64,000 nucleotides of DNA from Puccinellia tenuiflora (taxonomy: Eukaryota; Streptophyta; Magnoliopsida; Poales; Poaceae): the NCBI GenBank assembly GCA_012064385.1, contig QRDG01000346.1, positions 537,880-601,879 of the forward strand, read 5' to 3'. The notes below the pieces were generated by a model, which saw nothing but the letters and a program-made list of their open reading frames with translations, was not told the origin of the DNA and ran no database searches. Positions 21,333 through 32,349 of this stretch are shown here, piece by piece. The stretch's first letter is position 1. Each line of letters begins with the position of its first letter. A program made the translations under genes and the position numbers.

Positions 21333-22580
21333 CACTACAAGAAATATGCTATCTAGTGACTCTCCGTATTGGTCACTGAAAGGTCACGTTTTTTCAATTG
21401 TGACCTTTTTGTGACCAAAAACAGTTGGTCAAAAGATGAGCGTCACTAATGAAACTACGTGACCTTTTTGGGGAATTGGTCATAGACGTCTATGACAAAA
21501 AAAAGGTCACAGATTTTATGACCAAATTATTTGGTCACTGGCAATCCAGACAGACCACGTCAGATCCAACGTGGCAGAGCTGACGTGGCAAACTTGTGAC
21601 CAAACAAAATAGTCGCAGATCAGAATTAGCCCAGCCCAATTCGGTGTTTTACATGGGCCGAGCCCAACAATTCAACATATTTCTATATCTTTTTTTCCTG
21701 CTAATTTGATCAACTATATGGGCAAAGCCCAACATTTCAGCCATTATATTTTTGGGCCGTGGCCTTTTTGGCCCAATAGTTTCAGTTTTTTTATAGGTGG
21801 GTCCACTAGTCAAATGGGACCAAATTGTCAGATTCCAGTAGGTGGGCCCCAATTGTCAGATTCCGGCTGGTGGGCCCCAATTGTCAGGGTCTTATTCTTC
21901 ATATTTCAATTTGAAAGTAAATAAATAAACAGTATTTAAATTGGCACAACCAAAAAACACGGTTGATACTTCAAATAACATCAAGATTCAGTGTGTTACA
22001 TTAGAAATCATAGTATAACAAGCTCTACGGTGATACAATGATAGTCATACTACAAGCTCTACACTGATACACTAATAAAATGGCTCCAGGTGTCTTCAAA
22101 CTTCTTCAGAATGGAGATTCTGCTCCTGTCACTACAAATAAATAACAACAATAAAGGTCATTGCAGTACAGAAGAAGAAAAATGCGAGCAACATAAAATA
22201 AAGGTCTATTATACAGATGTGTATATTATTTACACCCCATCACCCACTTCTAATATTTTCAGTTTTCTTATCGAATTACAACACACGATGAGAAGAACAT
22301 GCCGAAGGAGCTAATTAGTATACATTATTTAGTCCAGCAAAACATGTATGCAAGAGCATGACTATTGTCCAGACAACTAGATGCAAGTATAGTTTCATTC
22401 TTTAGGATCCATCCAACTTGAAATACTTCCTCTCTAATTATACACAAAAAAAATCAACACATAGATGAATTGACTAACATGAATAACACAATATATAGTA
22501 CAAGAAGCATGCTTTTTTTCCTTAAGCTAAACAAGAAGCAGCTCCGAGCTGTAAAGTGACAGTAAAAACTGAAGACATAC

Positions 22581-22698
22581 TTATCACAGTCAAAGGTGTG
22601 CTGCGATGCGTCAATCTTCCAATGATCATATAAGTCTTGTTGGTTGAACCAGTTGCAACAACCCACTCATTGAAAGGATTGAAAGCCAGAAAATTCAC
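22581..22698 (-). pseudogene. Captured MSI1/RBBP4-like WD40 exon
   Basis: The minus strand reads VNFLAFNPFNEWVVATGSTN, the WD repeat found in MSI1/p48-type histone-binding proteins, whose usual form is VNCLAFNPFNEWVVATGSTD. A frameshift follows, after which LYDHWKIDASQHTFDC matches the continuing WD segment. The exon has an AG acceptor (22699-22700) and a plausible GTATGT donor (22579-22580). Only one exon of the gene is present, inside the nested CACTA, so this is a captured fragment. A splice-compatible exon lies upstream at 23012-23099. Confidence 0.8.
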
Positions 22699-23011
22699 CT
22701 ATAAATAAAGAATATGTATCAGATAACAACAATCTACAGGACACCTTTTTTGAAAACAAATCAGACAAGAAAGGAATGTACTGGAGTGATACGACTATTG
22801 TTCATAAAATCTGTAACAGATTCTTTTCTGGATACAACATTTCATTTCAACATATCTATCACTATCAATCTATCGAACCATCATGGAACAGATCCATGTC
22901 ATTTGACAACATCACAACCAGATGAACACAGGGCCCATCTCATAATCTGTACACTAATACTATATGTGAGCAGTTGACAGGAAAGATCTGGTAGGTTTGG
23001 ATGATGTGTAC

Positions 23012-23099
23012 CTCCTGGATGGTGGCATTCTGCATGAGCTGGAGCGGTCTCTTGACAGCGGCGTACAGGTCTTGGTGGCCCGACCGGAGCACCTGAGCC
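23012..23099 (-). other. Captured exon of unrecognised gene
   Basis: An 88-bp open block bounded by AG (23100-23101) and GT (23010-23011). It reads LRSGHQDLYAAVKRPLQLMQ and ends in phase with the WD40 exon at 22581-22698. I do not recognise the family. The residues just before the WD segment do not match MSI1, so the two exons may have been joined from different genes. Confidence 0.5.
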
Positions 23100-23906
23100 C
23101 TGCATCCACGCACGAATCACAGCCTACCTCCTCACAACATCAGCAGAACCAATACGAGTGGCATGCTCACATGGCTGAACCAACATCTAAATACAAAACA
23201 ACTGAGTTCAGTTCAATTGATCCATTGACATAAGGCAATAAGAAATTGTGCTCATGTATGATCGAAAATAAAATATGAGAATAAACCTAATCCATTACAT
23301 AGTACTTCTATGTATTTGATATGCAAAAGAAGATACATCTCCCATGTTCATAAATCAGGATCAAGCAGTAGGTATACTAAGAAAAATTGTGTGCATTCCA
23401 AACAGCAGAAACAAGGTTCAATTGCTTGCATTGATATCCGAAAACATCATCGATTAACTTGATGAAATGGAGAGACCTACCTTACTTAAACCTAACATAG
23501 CTGAAGAAACCATATCATGTCTAAGCTGAACATTTGCTAAAATAAAACTAGGTTCTCTACAAGATAGTAATAGTTGGTACCGAATTGATTAAATGGTGTC
23601 AAGGGAAAAACGAAAACATGCACTGCATTTATAAAATTTATATAGCATCATGAAGCATTTGATTTATATGAAAGTGAAGAGTTCAAAAATTCTGAACATG
23701 CAAATTTTGGCTAAAACAACTTTGCTCCTAATGTTAACTAACCAAGTTCACATACATATTGGGCTCCTAATTAGTCTCTAATCGAAGTTAATCTCATGAA
23801 ATCTATGTATGCAACATTAGATCTGCATGAACGATAAGAGCAGGTCCTGGATCTGGCACTAAAAGAGTATCGCATCTCGAATTCAACAGCAGATGCGTAG
23901 TATTAC

Positions 23907-24490
23907 CAGAACTTGAACTCTGGGAGGTAGCGGGGGAAGAGCTTGAACTCATCGTTGCCGCGGGCGGTGAGCAGCTTGGGCCGGCGCCGCCGTCGAGCAC
24001 CAGCGAGGGTCGCAGCTCGAGGACGTGGAAGATGCCGGTAGAAGCACGCCCGGCCTTCAGATCCGGCGCGTCCACGGCCTAACTACCGTGGGGCACCCTC
24101 GCGAAGAGGATGACCCCGACCTGCACCTCGAGGTGGACGACGGCCTCCGAGACTCGCGTCGGCGCCGTCCTGGTGGCCAGAGAATCGTGGCCGGCGTGTA
24201 GCGCCGCCACCGCAAACCCTAGGCAGGCCACGCGGGCGCCGCGGTCCGGCCAGCTCGACGGACCGCCGCTCATCGAAGCGCGCACGAGCGGGCCGGCGAG
24301 CAAGCCAACCGCGACGTCGTGGCTCCTGGGTGGCAGCAAATCTCTCGTGGGCGGAGCAGGAGCGCCGGCGCTGGATCTGGTTTGGGACGACGAACATGCG
24401 GGGATGGGGGCGGAGGAGAGGAGGGGGCGGCGGTAGGGAGGTGGGGCGGGGGTGGGGGAGGAGGGGGCGACGGCGGAGGTGCTCTGCCAA
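23907..24490 (-). pseudogene. Captured GC-rich 5' gene segment
   Basis: GC-rich and gene-like, in contrast to the AT-rich surroundings. Minus-strand pieces include GGPSSWPDRGARVACLGFAV (about 24210-24270), LEVQVGVILFARVPHGS (24079-24135) and, after frame changes, KLLTARGNDEFKLFPRYLPE before a GT donor at 23905-23906. The order fits the first exons of a plant gene with promoter-like sequence to about 24660. The family is not recognised and frameshifts are present. It lies upstream of, and in the same direction as, the captured exons at 23012-23099 and 22581-22698. Confidence 0.5.
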
Positions 24491-24854
24491 CGAGGTGAGG
24501 AGAGGGGGCAGCGGCTACGAACTGGATCTAGGAGAGGGAAAAGGAGAGATTGAGAGCGAGATCTGGGAGAGGGAAGTGTCGGTGGTTAGGGTTCGCTGTC
24601 GGTCGTAAACTCCTGCGATGGTTGGATCCTGCCAAACGGACGGTTCGGATCTGGTCCAGGTCAGCCATCCGCGGGAGGCTGCTTTCTAACATCTCATTGG
24701 CAGAATCCTTTTCACAATTCTGATCACATCTTTAAAACGGCATAAACAATTCAAAAACAACAAAAAAATGCAAAAAGAACTATTCAGTTCAAATCGGACC
24801 TAGTTTCCAACAAAAAATAGCAAACTTGAAATAAGAATATTATTTTGAAAATAT

Positions 24855-24980
24855 GCGACACTCGTAGTTCAAATCGGATCCACTTCTGACGAAATTGGCA
24901 TGAACTTCTATAAAATGTTGGAACTACCTACGAATGTTTTTATATTCAAACCCAAGGTGCTATGTTTTTATAAAGTGGTC
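24855..24980. repeat. Direct repeat flanking the triplication (partner 27173-27312)
   Basis: Both copies contain GTTCAAAT(C/T)GGA(T/C)CCACTT and AATGTTTTTATATTCAAACCC and end at TATAAAGTGGTCTATTATTT. They bracket the tandem units at 25150-27040, suggesting that the block as a whole expanded by unequal exchange. Confidence 0.7.
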
Positions 24981-25149
24981 TATTATTTTCTATACCTATC
25001 GATGTTCCGTTTTCGGTGAGCCGTTTCGGTAGATGCTTCACAAAAAAAAGCCATTTTCGACACTAATAAAAAGAAAAATGGGTTTTTATTAAAAGAAAAC
25101 CCTAAACCCCTTAGTCAACACTGTTCTACATCCAATATACACTGTCTTT

Positions 25150-27040
25150 GCTCTGGTTTATTCGCGAATTCATGACTTTCGTGCCAAATTACGAATGTTA
25201 TGATGATATTCATGGCATAGTTTGTTTAAATAAGTCCATATTATACACAAGCGTGCGTATTGGAATGGAGAACAATGTTGCCGAAGAAAGTTTTCATGTT
25301 CGTTACACTAAAAAATCATTTCTCATTTTCCGAGTGTCGAAAATGGGTTGTTTTGTGAAGCAACTACCAAAAATATGTTATAAAATTGGAACACAGAAAT
25401 TTTATGAAATACTATACCATATTTGATGTACAAATAACCAAATATTTGTGTGTCAAAGGTTTCCATACGCGTCTCATCAAAAAGACAAATTTCTACCGAT
25501 TCGGCTGGAACCGGGTCAAATTTGAACTACAACTGCCTCGTAGTTTGCTCGTGATTTTTTGAAAAAAATCATTTTTAGTTACACAACTATCTATTTCATC
25601 AGAGATACGCCAATAGTATCGCAAGATTCAACCCCTGCTAAGAACCGTCGTGTCGTCAATTTTGACCGCATTTTGAAATCGGCATAAAGAATTAAAAAAA
25701 AATCAAAATAATGGAAATCCTCTGCAAAATGTGTCATTATATGTGACCTAGTTTTGAGGAAAAATAAGAAACTTGGAATACGGAAAATATCTTGAAAAGG
25801 TGTTCTCAGAAATGAGCTGCCGTGAACGAAGATTCATGACTTTCAGGGCAAATGACGAATGTTATGATGATATTCATGACATAGTTTTTTCAATAAGTCC
25901 ATATTATACACAAGCGTGCGTCTTGGAATGGAGAACAATGTTGCCGAAGAAAATTTTCATTTTCATTACACAAAAAAATCATTTCTCATTTTCCGAGTGT
26001 CGAAAATGGGTTGTTTTGTGAAGCAACTACCAAAAATATGTTATAAAATTGGATCACACAAATTTTATAAAATACTATACCATATTTGACATACAAATAA
26101 CCAAATTTTTGTGTGTCAAATGTTTCCATACGCGTCTCATCAAAAAGACAAATTTCTGCCGATTCGGATGGAATCGGGTCAAATTTGAACTACAGCTGCC
26201 TCGTAGTTTACTCGTTAATTTTTGAAAAAATCATTTTTAGGTGCACAACTATCTATTTCATCAGAGATACACCAATAGTTTCGCAAGATTCAACCCCTAG
26301 CTAAGAGCGGTCGTGTGGTCAATTTTGACCGCATTTTGAAATCGGCATAAAGAATTAAAAAAATCAAAAAATGGAAATCCTTCGCAATGTGTCATTATAT
26401 GTGACCTAGTTTTGAGGAAAAATAAGAAACTTAGAATACGGCAAATATCTTGAAAAAGTGTTCTCAGAAATGAGATACCGTGAACGAAGATTCGTGACTT
26501 TCAGGGCAAATGACGAATGTTATGATGACATTCATGGCATAGTTTGTTTAAATAAGTCCATATTATACACAAGCGTGCGTCTTGGAATGGAGAACAATGT
26601 TGCCGAAGAAAGTTTTCATTTTTGTTACACAAAAAAATCATTTCTCATTTTCCGAGTGTCGAAAATGGGTTGTTTTGTGAAGGAACTACTAAAAATATGT
26701 TATAAAATTGAATCACACAAATTTTATAAAATACTATACCATATTTTATGTCCAAATAACCAAATCTTTGTGTGTCAAAGGTTTCCATACGCGTCTCATA
26801 AAAAAGACAAATTTCTGCCGATTCGATTGGAATCGGGTCAATTTGAACTACAGCTACCTCGTAGTTTACTCGTTAATTTTTGAAAAAAATCATTTTTAGG
26901 TGCACAACTATCTATATCATCAGAGATACACCAATAGTTTCGCAAGATTCAACCCCTAGCTAAGAGCGGTCGTGTGGTCAATTTTGACCGCATTTTGAAA
27001 TCGGCATAAAGAATTCAAAAAAAAATCAAAATAATGGAAA
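25150..27040. repeat. Three tandem units of about 660 bp
   Basis: The phrase (C)ATGACTTTC followed by ACGAATGTTATGATGA marks units at 25171, 25835 and 26493, spacing 664 and 658. Each unit includes GGAATGGAGAACAATGTTGC and ends with GACCGCATTTTGAAATCGGC. Each carries a similar broken frame (for example 25148-25426, 26458-26883), but no family is recognised and the frames are not conserved between copies. Filler of this kind is common in grass CACTA elements. Confidence 0.85.
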
Positions 27041-27704
27041 TCCTTTGCAAAGTGTCATTATATGTCACCTAGTTTCTATTATTTTCTATTCCTTTGTATG
27101 TTCCGCTTTCGGTGAGCCGTTTTAATCTTGCATTTGAATTTTAAAAAATAATTCTAAAATCACGACCAAACTATGTGACACTTATAGTTCAAATTGGACC
27201 CACTTTCACCGGAATCGGCAGGAACTTCTTTAAAATGTTAGAAATACCTACAAATGTTTTTATATTCAAACCCAGGGTTCTATGTACTTATAAAGTGGTC
27301 TATTATTTTCTGCTAATTTTGAACCACACTACTTTTTTTGAAAATATTAGACCACATTTTATTTACGAATAACCAAAACGAATGTTATGGGGTATTTTAT
27401 ATTTTCTTTTGAAAAAATTGACCTTATATTTTATAATCACATAAGACATCTATGAAATGGTTTCAAAATTTATTTGGTTAAAATTAGAATTCAAAATCAA
27501 AAATTATGAAAGAAAACAGAAAAAAATAAAAAAAGAACAGAAAAAAGAGTCCGGCCGAGCCTGCCCATTCAACTCACCGCGCCGGCCCACTCGGAAGCCC
27601 ACTGGTAAGCGTATAAAAGTTTAAAGAAAATAACGTAAAAGGGCCCAGCCCAGCAAACGAAAGAAGTGCTTAATAATGTCTAGTGTGATATCTGGACAAG
27701 AACC

Positions 27705-27770
27705 AATGGCTGGCCTTGTGGTTTCGTACGCTACGTAGAAGTAGGAGGGCATGGGTTCGAGTCCCTGCCC
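27705..27770 (+). other. tRNA-like pol III promoter boxes (possible SINE or tRNA relic)
   Basis: GGTTCGAGTCC at 27755-27765 is an exact B box, and a loose A-box-like TGGCTGGCCTTGTGG begins near 27708 at a fitting distance. The T-arm stem pairs poorly and no cloverleaf forms, so this is not a working tRNA gene. It may be a SINE head or chance. Confidence 0.35.
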
Positions 27771-27981
27771 TGCGTTTTTGTACATTATTTGTTTCATAAT
27801 TCTTATATGACATGTGGGTCCCGCCCTGCTGACATATGGACGGGGGGCCACATGCCAGGCTAGTTTGCACGGGACCCACCTGTCAGGCTGGACGGTGCGG
27901 GACCCACATGTCAGTGAAGTATGTTAGTTGGTCCCACATGTCATACCCAGGGGTCCCACCATTCAGGTTAGTCAACAAGTC

Positions 27982-28209
27982 AACATGTAGGTCCCACCTG
28001 TCAGTGAGTTCAGAGCCATAGCTGAGTATTGACACGTAGTTGAAAATTCCACGTAAGCACTAACACGTAGGCAAGAATGCTGAGTTGGCTGTCACAACAT
28101 GTAGGTCCCACCTGTCAGTGAGTTCAGAGCCATAGATGAGTATTGACACGTAGTCGAAAATGCCACGTAAGCACTGACACATAGGCAAGAATGCTGACTT
28201 GGCTGTCAA
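27982..28209. repeat. 114-bp tandem duplication
   Basis: AACATGTAGGTCCCACCTGT begins both copies, at 27982 and 28096. The copies differ at a handful of bases. GGTCCCACCTGTCAG-like phrases also recur just upstream (27815-27975). Confidence 0.85.
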
Positions 28210-28458
28210 CTAATACGAATGACCATTTAAATTGGTCGTAATCGGCTAGAAAAAAAGGTCGTAGTCTAATGCTGTTTACATTACGACCAATTATTATAAT
28301 GAGACTATGACCTTTCGGACAAATTTGGTCATTAGTATTTCGGGTTTGGTCCCTCCAAAATAGCTTGCGACCAAGTGGTTCAAAATGGTCACAGATCTAT
28401 GACCAATTTTTCCAGGGTCACTGACAAAAGGTCACTAGTTGACATATTTCTTGTAGTG

Positions 28459-30600
28459 GTATACCTAAGGCCATTAGTTGATGAACTTTTGCAGTTGTTG
28501 TCCGAACCAGGTGTACGTGTGTGGGATGAACACAAACAACAGGAATTTGACCTACGAGCGTTGCTGTTAGTAACCATTAATGATTGGCCTGCTCTTAGTA
28601 ACATTTCAGGACATTCAAACAAGTGATACAATGCATGCATGCACTGTTTAGATAAGACTGAAAGTATACATTTGGGAAACAAGAATGTGTACCTGGGGCA
28701 TCGTCGATTTCTTCCGAACAGTTATGCTGTAAGAAAGACTGGCAAGCATTTCAATGGTGAGGCAGATCGCCGAAAGAACTCTAACCTCCCTGATGGTGAT
28801 GTTATATATGACATGGTCAAGGATTTAGAAGTAATCTTTAGAAAGGGTCCTGGCAGTCTATCTGTTCCGAATGACGCTGACAACCACGTACCCATATGGA
28901 AGAAGTGCTCTATATTCTGGGATCTACCCTCATGGAAAGTCCTAGAGGTCCGGTCTTCAATCGACATGATGCACGTGATGAAGAATCTTTGTGTGAACCT
29001 GCTAGGCTTCCTGGGCGTGTATGGGAAGACAAAAGATACACCGGAAGCACGGGAGGACAAGCAACGTATGAAAGACCCATACAACAAGCAGACGGATAAA
29101 GGGCATCAATACTTAAGCAGCTACGCTCTTACCAAAGCAGAGAAGGAAATCTTTTTTGAATGCCTGAGCAGTATCAAGGTCCCGGCTGGCTTCTCGTCAA
29201 ATATAAAGGAAATAATAAATATGGCAGAGAAAAAATTCCAGAACCTGAAGTCTCATGATTGCCACGTGATTATGACGCAGTTGCTTCTGGTTGCATTGAG
29301 GGGGCTTCTACCGAAAAATGTTCGAGTACCCATTGTGAAGCTATGTGCATTCCTCAATGCAATAACTCAGAAGGTCATCGATCCAGTAACTCTACCAAGT
29401 TTACAGAAGGTTGTGGTCCAATGTCTTGTCAGCTTCGAGTTGGTCTTCCCCCCCATCATTCTTCAATATTGTGACGCATCTCTTGGTTCACCTAGTCGAT
29501 GAGATTGACATTCTCGGTCCTGTATTTCTACACAATATGTTCCCCTTCAAGAGGTTCATGGGAGTCTTGAAAAAATATGTTCATAACCGTGCTAGGCCAG
29601 AAGAAAGCATCTCAAAGGGCTATGGAACAGAGGAGGTCATTGAGTTCTGTGTTGACTTTATTCCTGACCTTAAGCCGATTGGTGTTCCTGAATCGCGGCA
29701 TGAGGGGAGACTGAGTGGAAAAGACATGCTAGGAAAGAAAGCACTGATATGTAGGGATGGGCATTCTTTAACTCAAGCACACTACACAGTTCTACAAAGT
29801 TCCACCTTCGTGGCTCCGTATATCGAGGAACACAAGAATTATGTACGCTCCAAGAACCCGGGGAAGGCTGACTCCTGGATTAAAGAAAAACATATGGAGA
29901 CTTTCGGCAGTTGGTTGCGATTACAGCTCATGAATGACACCACTGTCGGAGATCAGCTCTACTTGTTGGCCGCATCACCATCTTCGACTGTATTGAATTT
30001 CCAAGGGTACGAGATAAATGGGAATACATTTTACACGATCACCCAAGATAAAAAGAGCACCAACCAGAACAGTGGTGTCCGCTTTGCTGCAACAAATGAC
30101 GATTGGCAGAAGGACACATACTATGGTCGCATAGAGGAGATATAGGAACTTGACTATGGACCTACTTTTAAGATCTCTTTGTTTCGGTGCAGTTGGGTTA
30201 ACATGAATGGAGAAGGGATAAAGATAGACCAGCTGTACGGAATGACAACAGTGGATCTCAAGAATCTTGGTTGTTACAGGAACGAACCATTCGTCCTAGC
30301 CAATGATGTGGCTCAGGTTTTCTATGTGAAGAACATGTCCTCTAGACCGAAAAAAGAAAAAATAAGCAAACGAATACATCAGACGATGAGCCAAACCGTC
30401 ACATAGTTCTTTCAGGGAAAAAAAACATCGTGGTAGTCGAGGACAAGACAGACATATCAGCAGATTATGATAAGTTTGATGAAATTTCGCCCTTCACAGT
30501 GAAAACTGACCCAAGCATCCCGTTAAATAATGAAGATGCTCCATGGTTACGGTCGAAGCGATCATAGGCCAGGTACATACGCGAAGAAGGGTTCATGGCT
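28459..30600 (+). pseudogene. CACTA TNP2-type transposase, C-terminal part
   Basis: Resumes exactly after the nested element: YLRPLVDELLQLLSEPGVRV, DEHKQQEFDLRALLLVTIND, YLGHRRFLP, and later SSIDMMHVMKNLCVNLLGFL, FPFKRFMGVLKKYV and YYGRIEEI, the conserved order of grass TNP2. Lesions: TGA at 28624-28626 where Gly is expected, a C7 tract at 29448-29454 that shifts frame by one, and TAG at 30143-30145 where Trp is expected. The reading fades near 30590. Together with 20466-21332 it is one transposase gene split by a later insertion. Confidence 0.92.
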
Positions 30601-31110
30601 TTTATGTAAATCAATGTAATGTATTAAACCTTTATGTGATGTGTAGTAATGTATTAAACCTTTATGTGGTGAAAACCATAATACATAGCTCGGGCCCATT
30701 TTTATTTAACCATTATACATCACGAATAATATCACTAACTTTTGCCGGGTCCTAAGCCACGGGGTGCTGAGCGGCCGGCGCTGCGCACCCAAAGACCAGG
30801 AACCATCACAGGGGCAATACTCACGTGAGAAGGATCCCTACGAAGAACCATCCATCTACTGTTATACACCGCTGGTGTATCCAACATAAACACATAGCGA
30901 TTGACGTGCTCGTCCTCCTCCCTGATATGGCGAGGTATCACCTCCTCGAGGGCCGGCTCCCTCTGGAACGAGAGTGGCCCACGCGACTTCCACCAAACAA
31001 GATCCGGGCCAGCTCCCTCTGGAGGGAGAGGGCAGCACCCTGGGGAGGGGACAGAGGGCGGTGTGGAGCCTCCTTATATATAAGCAAAACTGACCAAAAC
31101 ACACGGTTTC

Positions 31111-31180
31111 CCCGTCATACAGCCCTACGGTGCCTCGTGAGTGACTGCATATCAAATGCACCGTAGGGCTGTATGACGGG
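31111..31180. repeat. Perfect 23-bp inverted repeat, 24-bp loop
   Basis: 31111-31133 is the exact reverse complement of 31158-31180. The arms begin CCCGTCATACAGCCC. The stem length and loop resemble a short small-RNA hairpin, but nothing shows transcription. Confidence 0.85.
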
Positions 31181-31454
31181 AATCTGAATGCTTTGTATAC
31201 TACAAATCATCGCGTGGTCGTGAGATGGCAAATCGGCCTTCGATCCAGACAGCGGCAAGACGTCCTTGATGATATGCAACCATCCGAACAAGTGTTGGGG
31301 ATGTTGCTAATCATCAGAGACCCTTGCCACTGCTTGGATCCGACCGAGGGGAGGGTTCACCTTCAGCCTCCGCTCTAGGAACTCTTGCCTCTCAGAAATC
31401 TTGCTCTCTGCTACCCGTGTACTGCCAATGATGGATGCTATATATAGGGTCGTG

Positions 31455-31640
31455 GCCCCTTTAGTCCCGGGTGGTATCACGGCCCGGGACTAGAAACACA
31501 GCCCTGATCCAACGTTTCACAAGCCCTAAAAAAAAAACACACCCCTGATCCAACGGCTCACAAGCGCTCGAAAGAAACACACGATCAGTGTGCTTCTTCC
31601 TTATTGGTGGTATTCCCTTTAGTCCCGGTTGGTGGCTCAC
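31455..31640. repeat. CACTA subterminal-type repeats
   Basis: CCTTTAGTCCCGGGTGG with GGCCCGGGACTAG downstream, and CCTTTAGTCCCGGTTGGTGG at about 31615. They are related to the words at 2170-2305 and 20205-20400. Confidence 0.6.
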
Positions 31641-31830
31641 AGAGTGATCCAACATCTCATAAGCCCTCAAAAGAAACACACCCCTGATCCAACGGCTCAC
31701 CAGCGCTCGAAAGAAACACACGATCCGTGTGCTTCTTCCTTATTGGTGGGATTCTCACTATATATATGTAGTCATGGCCTCCATTGGCATAGCACATCTA
31801 AACTCATATCTGCAACCTCATCACTCTCCC

Positions 31831-32349
31831 ATGGCTTCCACCGTACCCACTCTAACATACTCGGAGGCGAAGGCGCTTTCCGCCTCGAACTACCCCTGCC
31901 CGCCCGGCTACGACGTCCCCGCCGGTTGGAGGCTGAGCACCAGAGGCGTGCCGGTCCCTCCTATCCCTCAAGGTTTGGCACGTCGGGCGGCCATCACGAA
32001 CCACTACTACCTCGAGCTCACTCCAGAGCAGCGGATGGATCCCCGCTGGCATCCCGACTACCGCCCGACTTGGGACGCCTTCTTCATCAATCGGCGTGAG
32101 AGGGCGCTCGCCAGGTACGAGGAGGACGGCCCACCTCCTTCTAACTTCAACGAGGCCGACCGTCGACTGTGGTGGAGCGGCCGGACTCTCCAGAGCTTCA
32201 TGAACTACATCACGGCCGGCGATAACCCCCGCCTGCGCTACCCTCACTTCCAGTCCAGGCGAGCACCGCCCGACGACAACGACGACGACGGCGGCGACTA
32301 CGACGACTACAAGAACGAGTATTATAGGCCTAGGCAGGAGTATGACTAA
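31831..32349 (+). CDS. Grass-specific CACTA-associated hypothetical protein, 172 aa
   Basis: The protein starts MASTVPTLTYSEAKALSASN, then YPCPPGYDVPAGWRLSTRGV, PVPPIPQGLARR, a charged middle with RRLWWSGRTLQSFMNYITAG, and an acidic tail rich in Asp and Tyr. Proteins of this pattern recur in Triticeae genomes next to CACTA repeats; the role is unknown. The ATG at 31831 is chosen because this family begins there; the open frame extends upstream to 31729. A TATA-like CACTATATATATG lies about 65 bases upstream. The frame is intact and strongly gene-like in GC content, unlike its neighbours. It could be captured host sequence kept by the element. Confidence 0.6.
   Translation: MASTVPTLTYSEAKALSASNYPCPPGYDVPAGWRLSTRGVPVPPIPQGLARRAAITNHYYLELTPEQRMDPRWHPDYRPTWDAFFINRRERALARYEEDGPPPSNFNEADRRLWWSGRTLQSFMNYITAGDNPRLRYPHFQSRRAPPDDNDDDGGDYDDYKNEYYRPRQEYD

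Larger units (their letters stand above)
21333..28458. mobile_element. Nested non-autonomous CACTA element carrying host sequence
   Basis: 7,126 bp with perfect 16-bp inverted termini CACTACAAGAAATATG and the target duplication GTA at 21330-21332 and 28459-28461. Removing the element and one GTA restores the TNP2 reading across the site (...GAT GTA TAC CTA...), which proves the insertion point. Subterminal regions are rich in GGTCAC/GTGACC words in both orientations (21355-21610; 28230-28445). No transposase is seen inside. The interior holds host-gene-like exons (22581-24490), a 660-bp triplication (about 25150-27040), a tRNA-like pol III box segment and a 114-bp duplication. It must have moved using a transposase supplied in trans. 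Confidence 0.95.
30601..31830. other. CACTA interior, no gene seen
   Basis: Non-coding apart from a small perfect inverted repeat (31111-31180) and CCCGGG-type subterminal words (31455-31640). Near-duplicate phrases (CCTGATCCAACGGCTCAC, AGCGCTCGAAAGAAACACAC) occur at 31547-31580 and 31684-31720. Confidence 0.5.

Noticed and set aside
27705..27770. Functional tRNA gene
   Set aside because: The B box is good but no cloverleaf can be drawn and the T stem pairs at only three positions.
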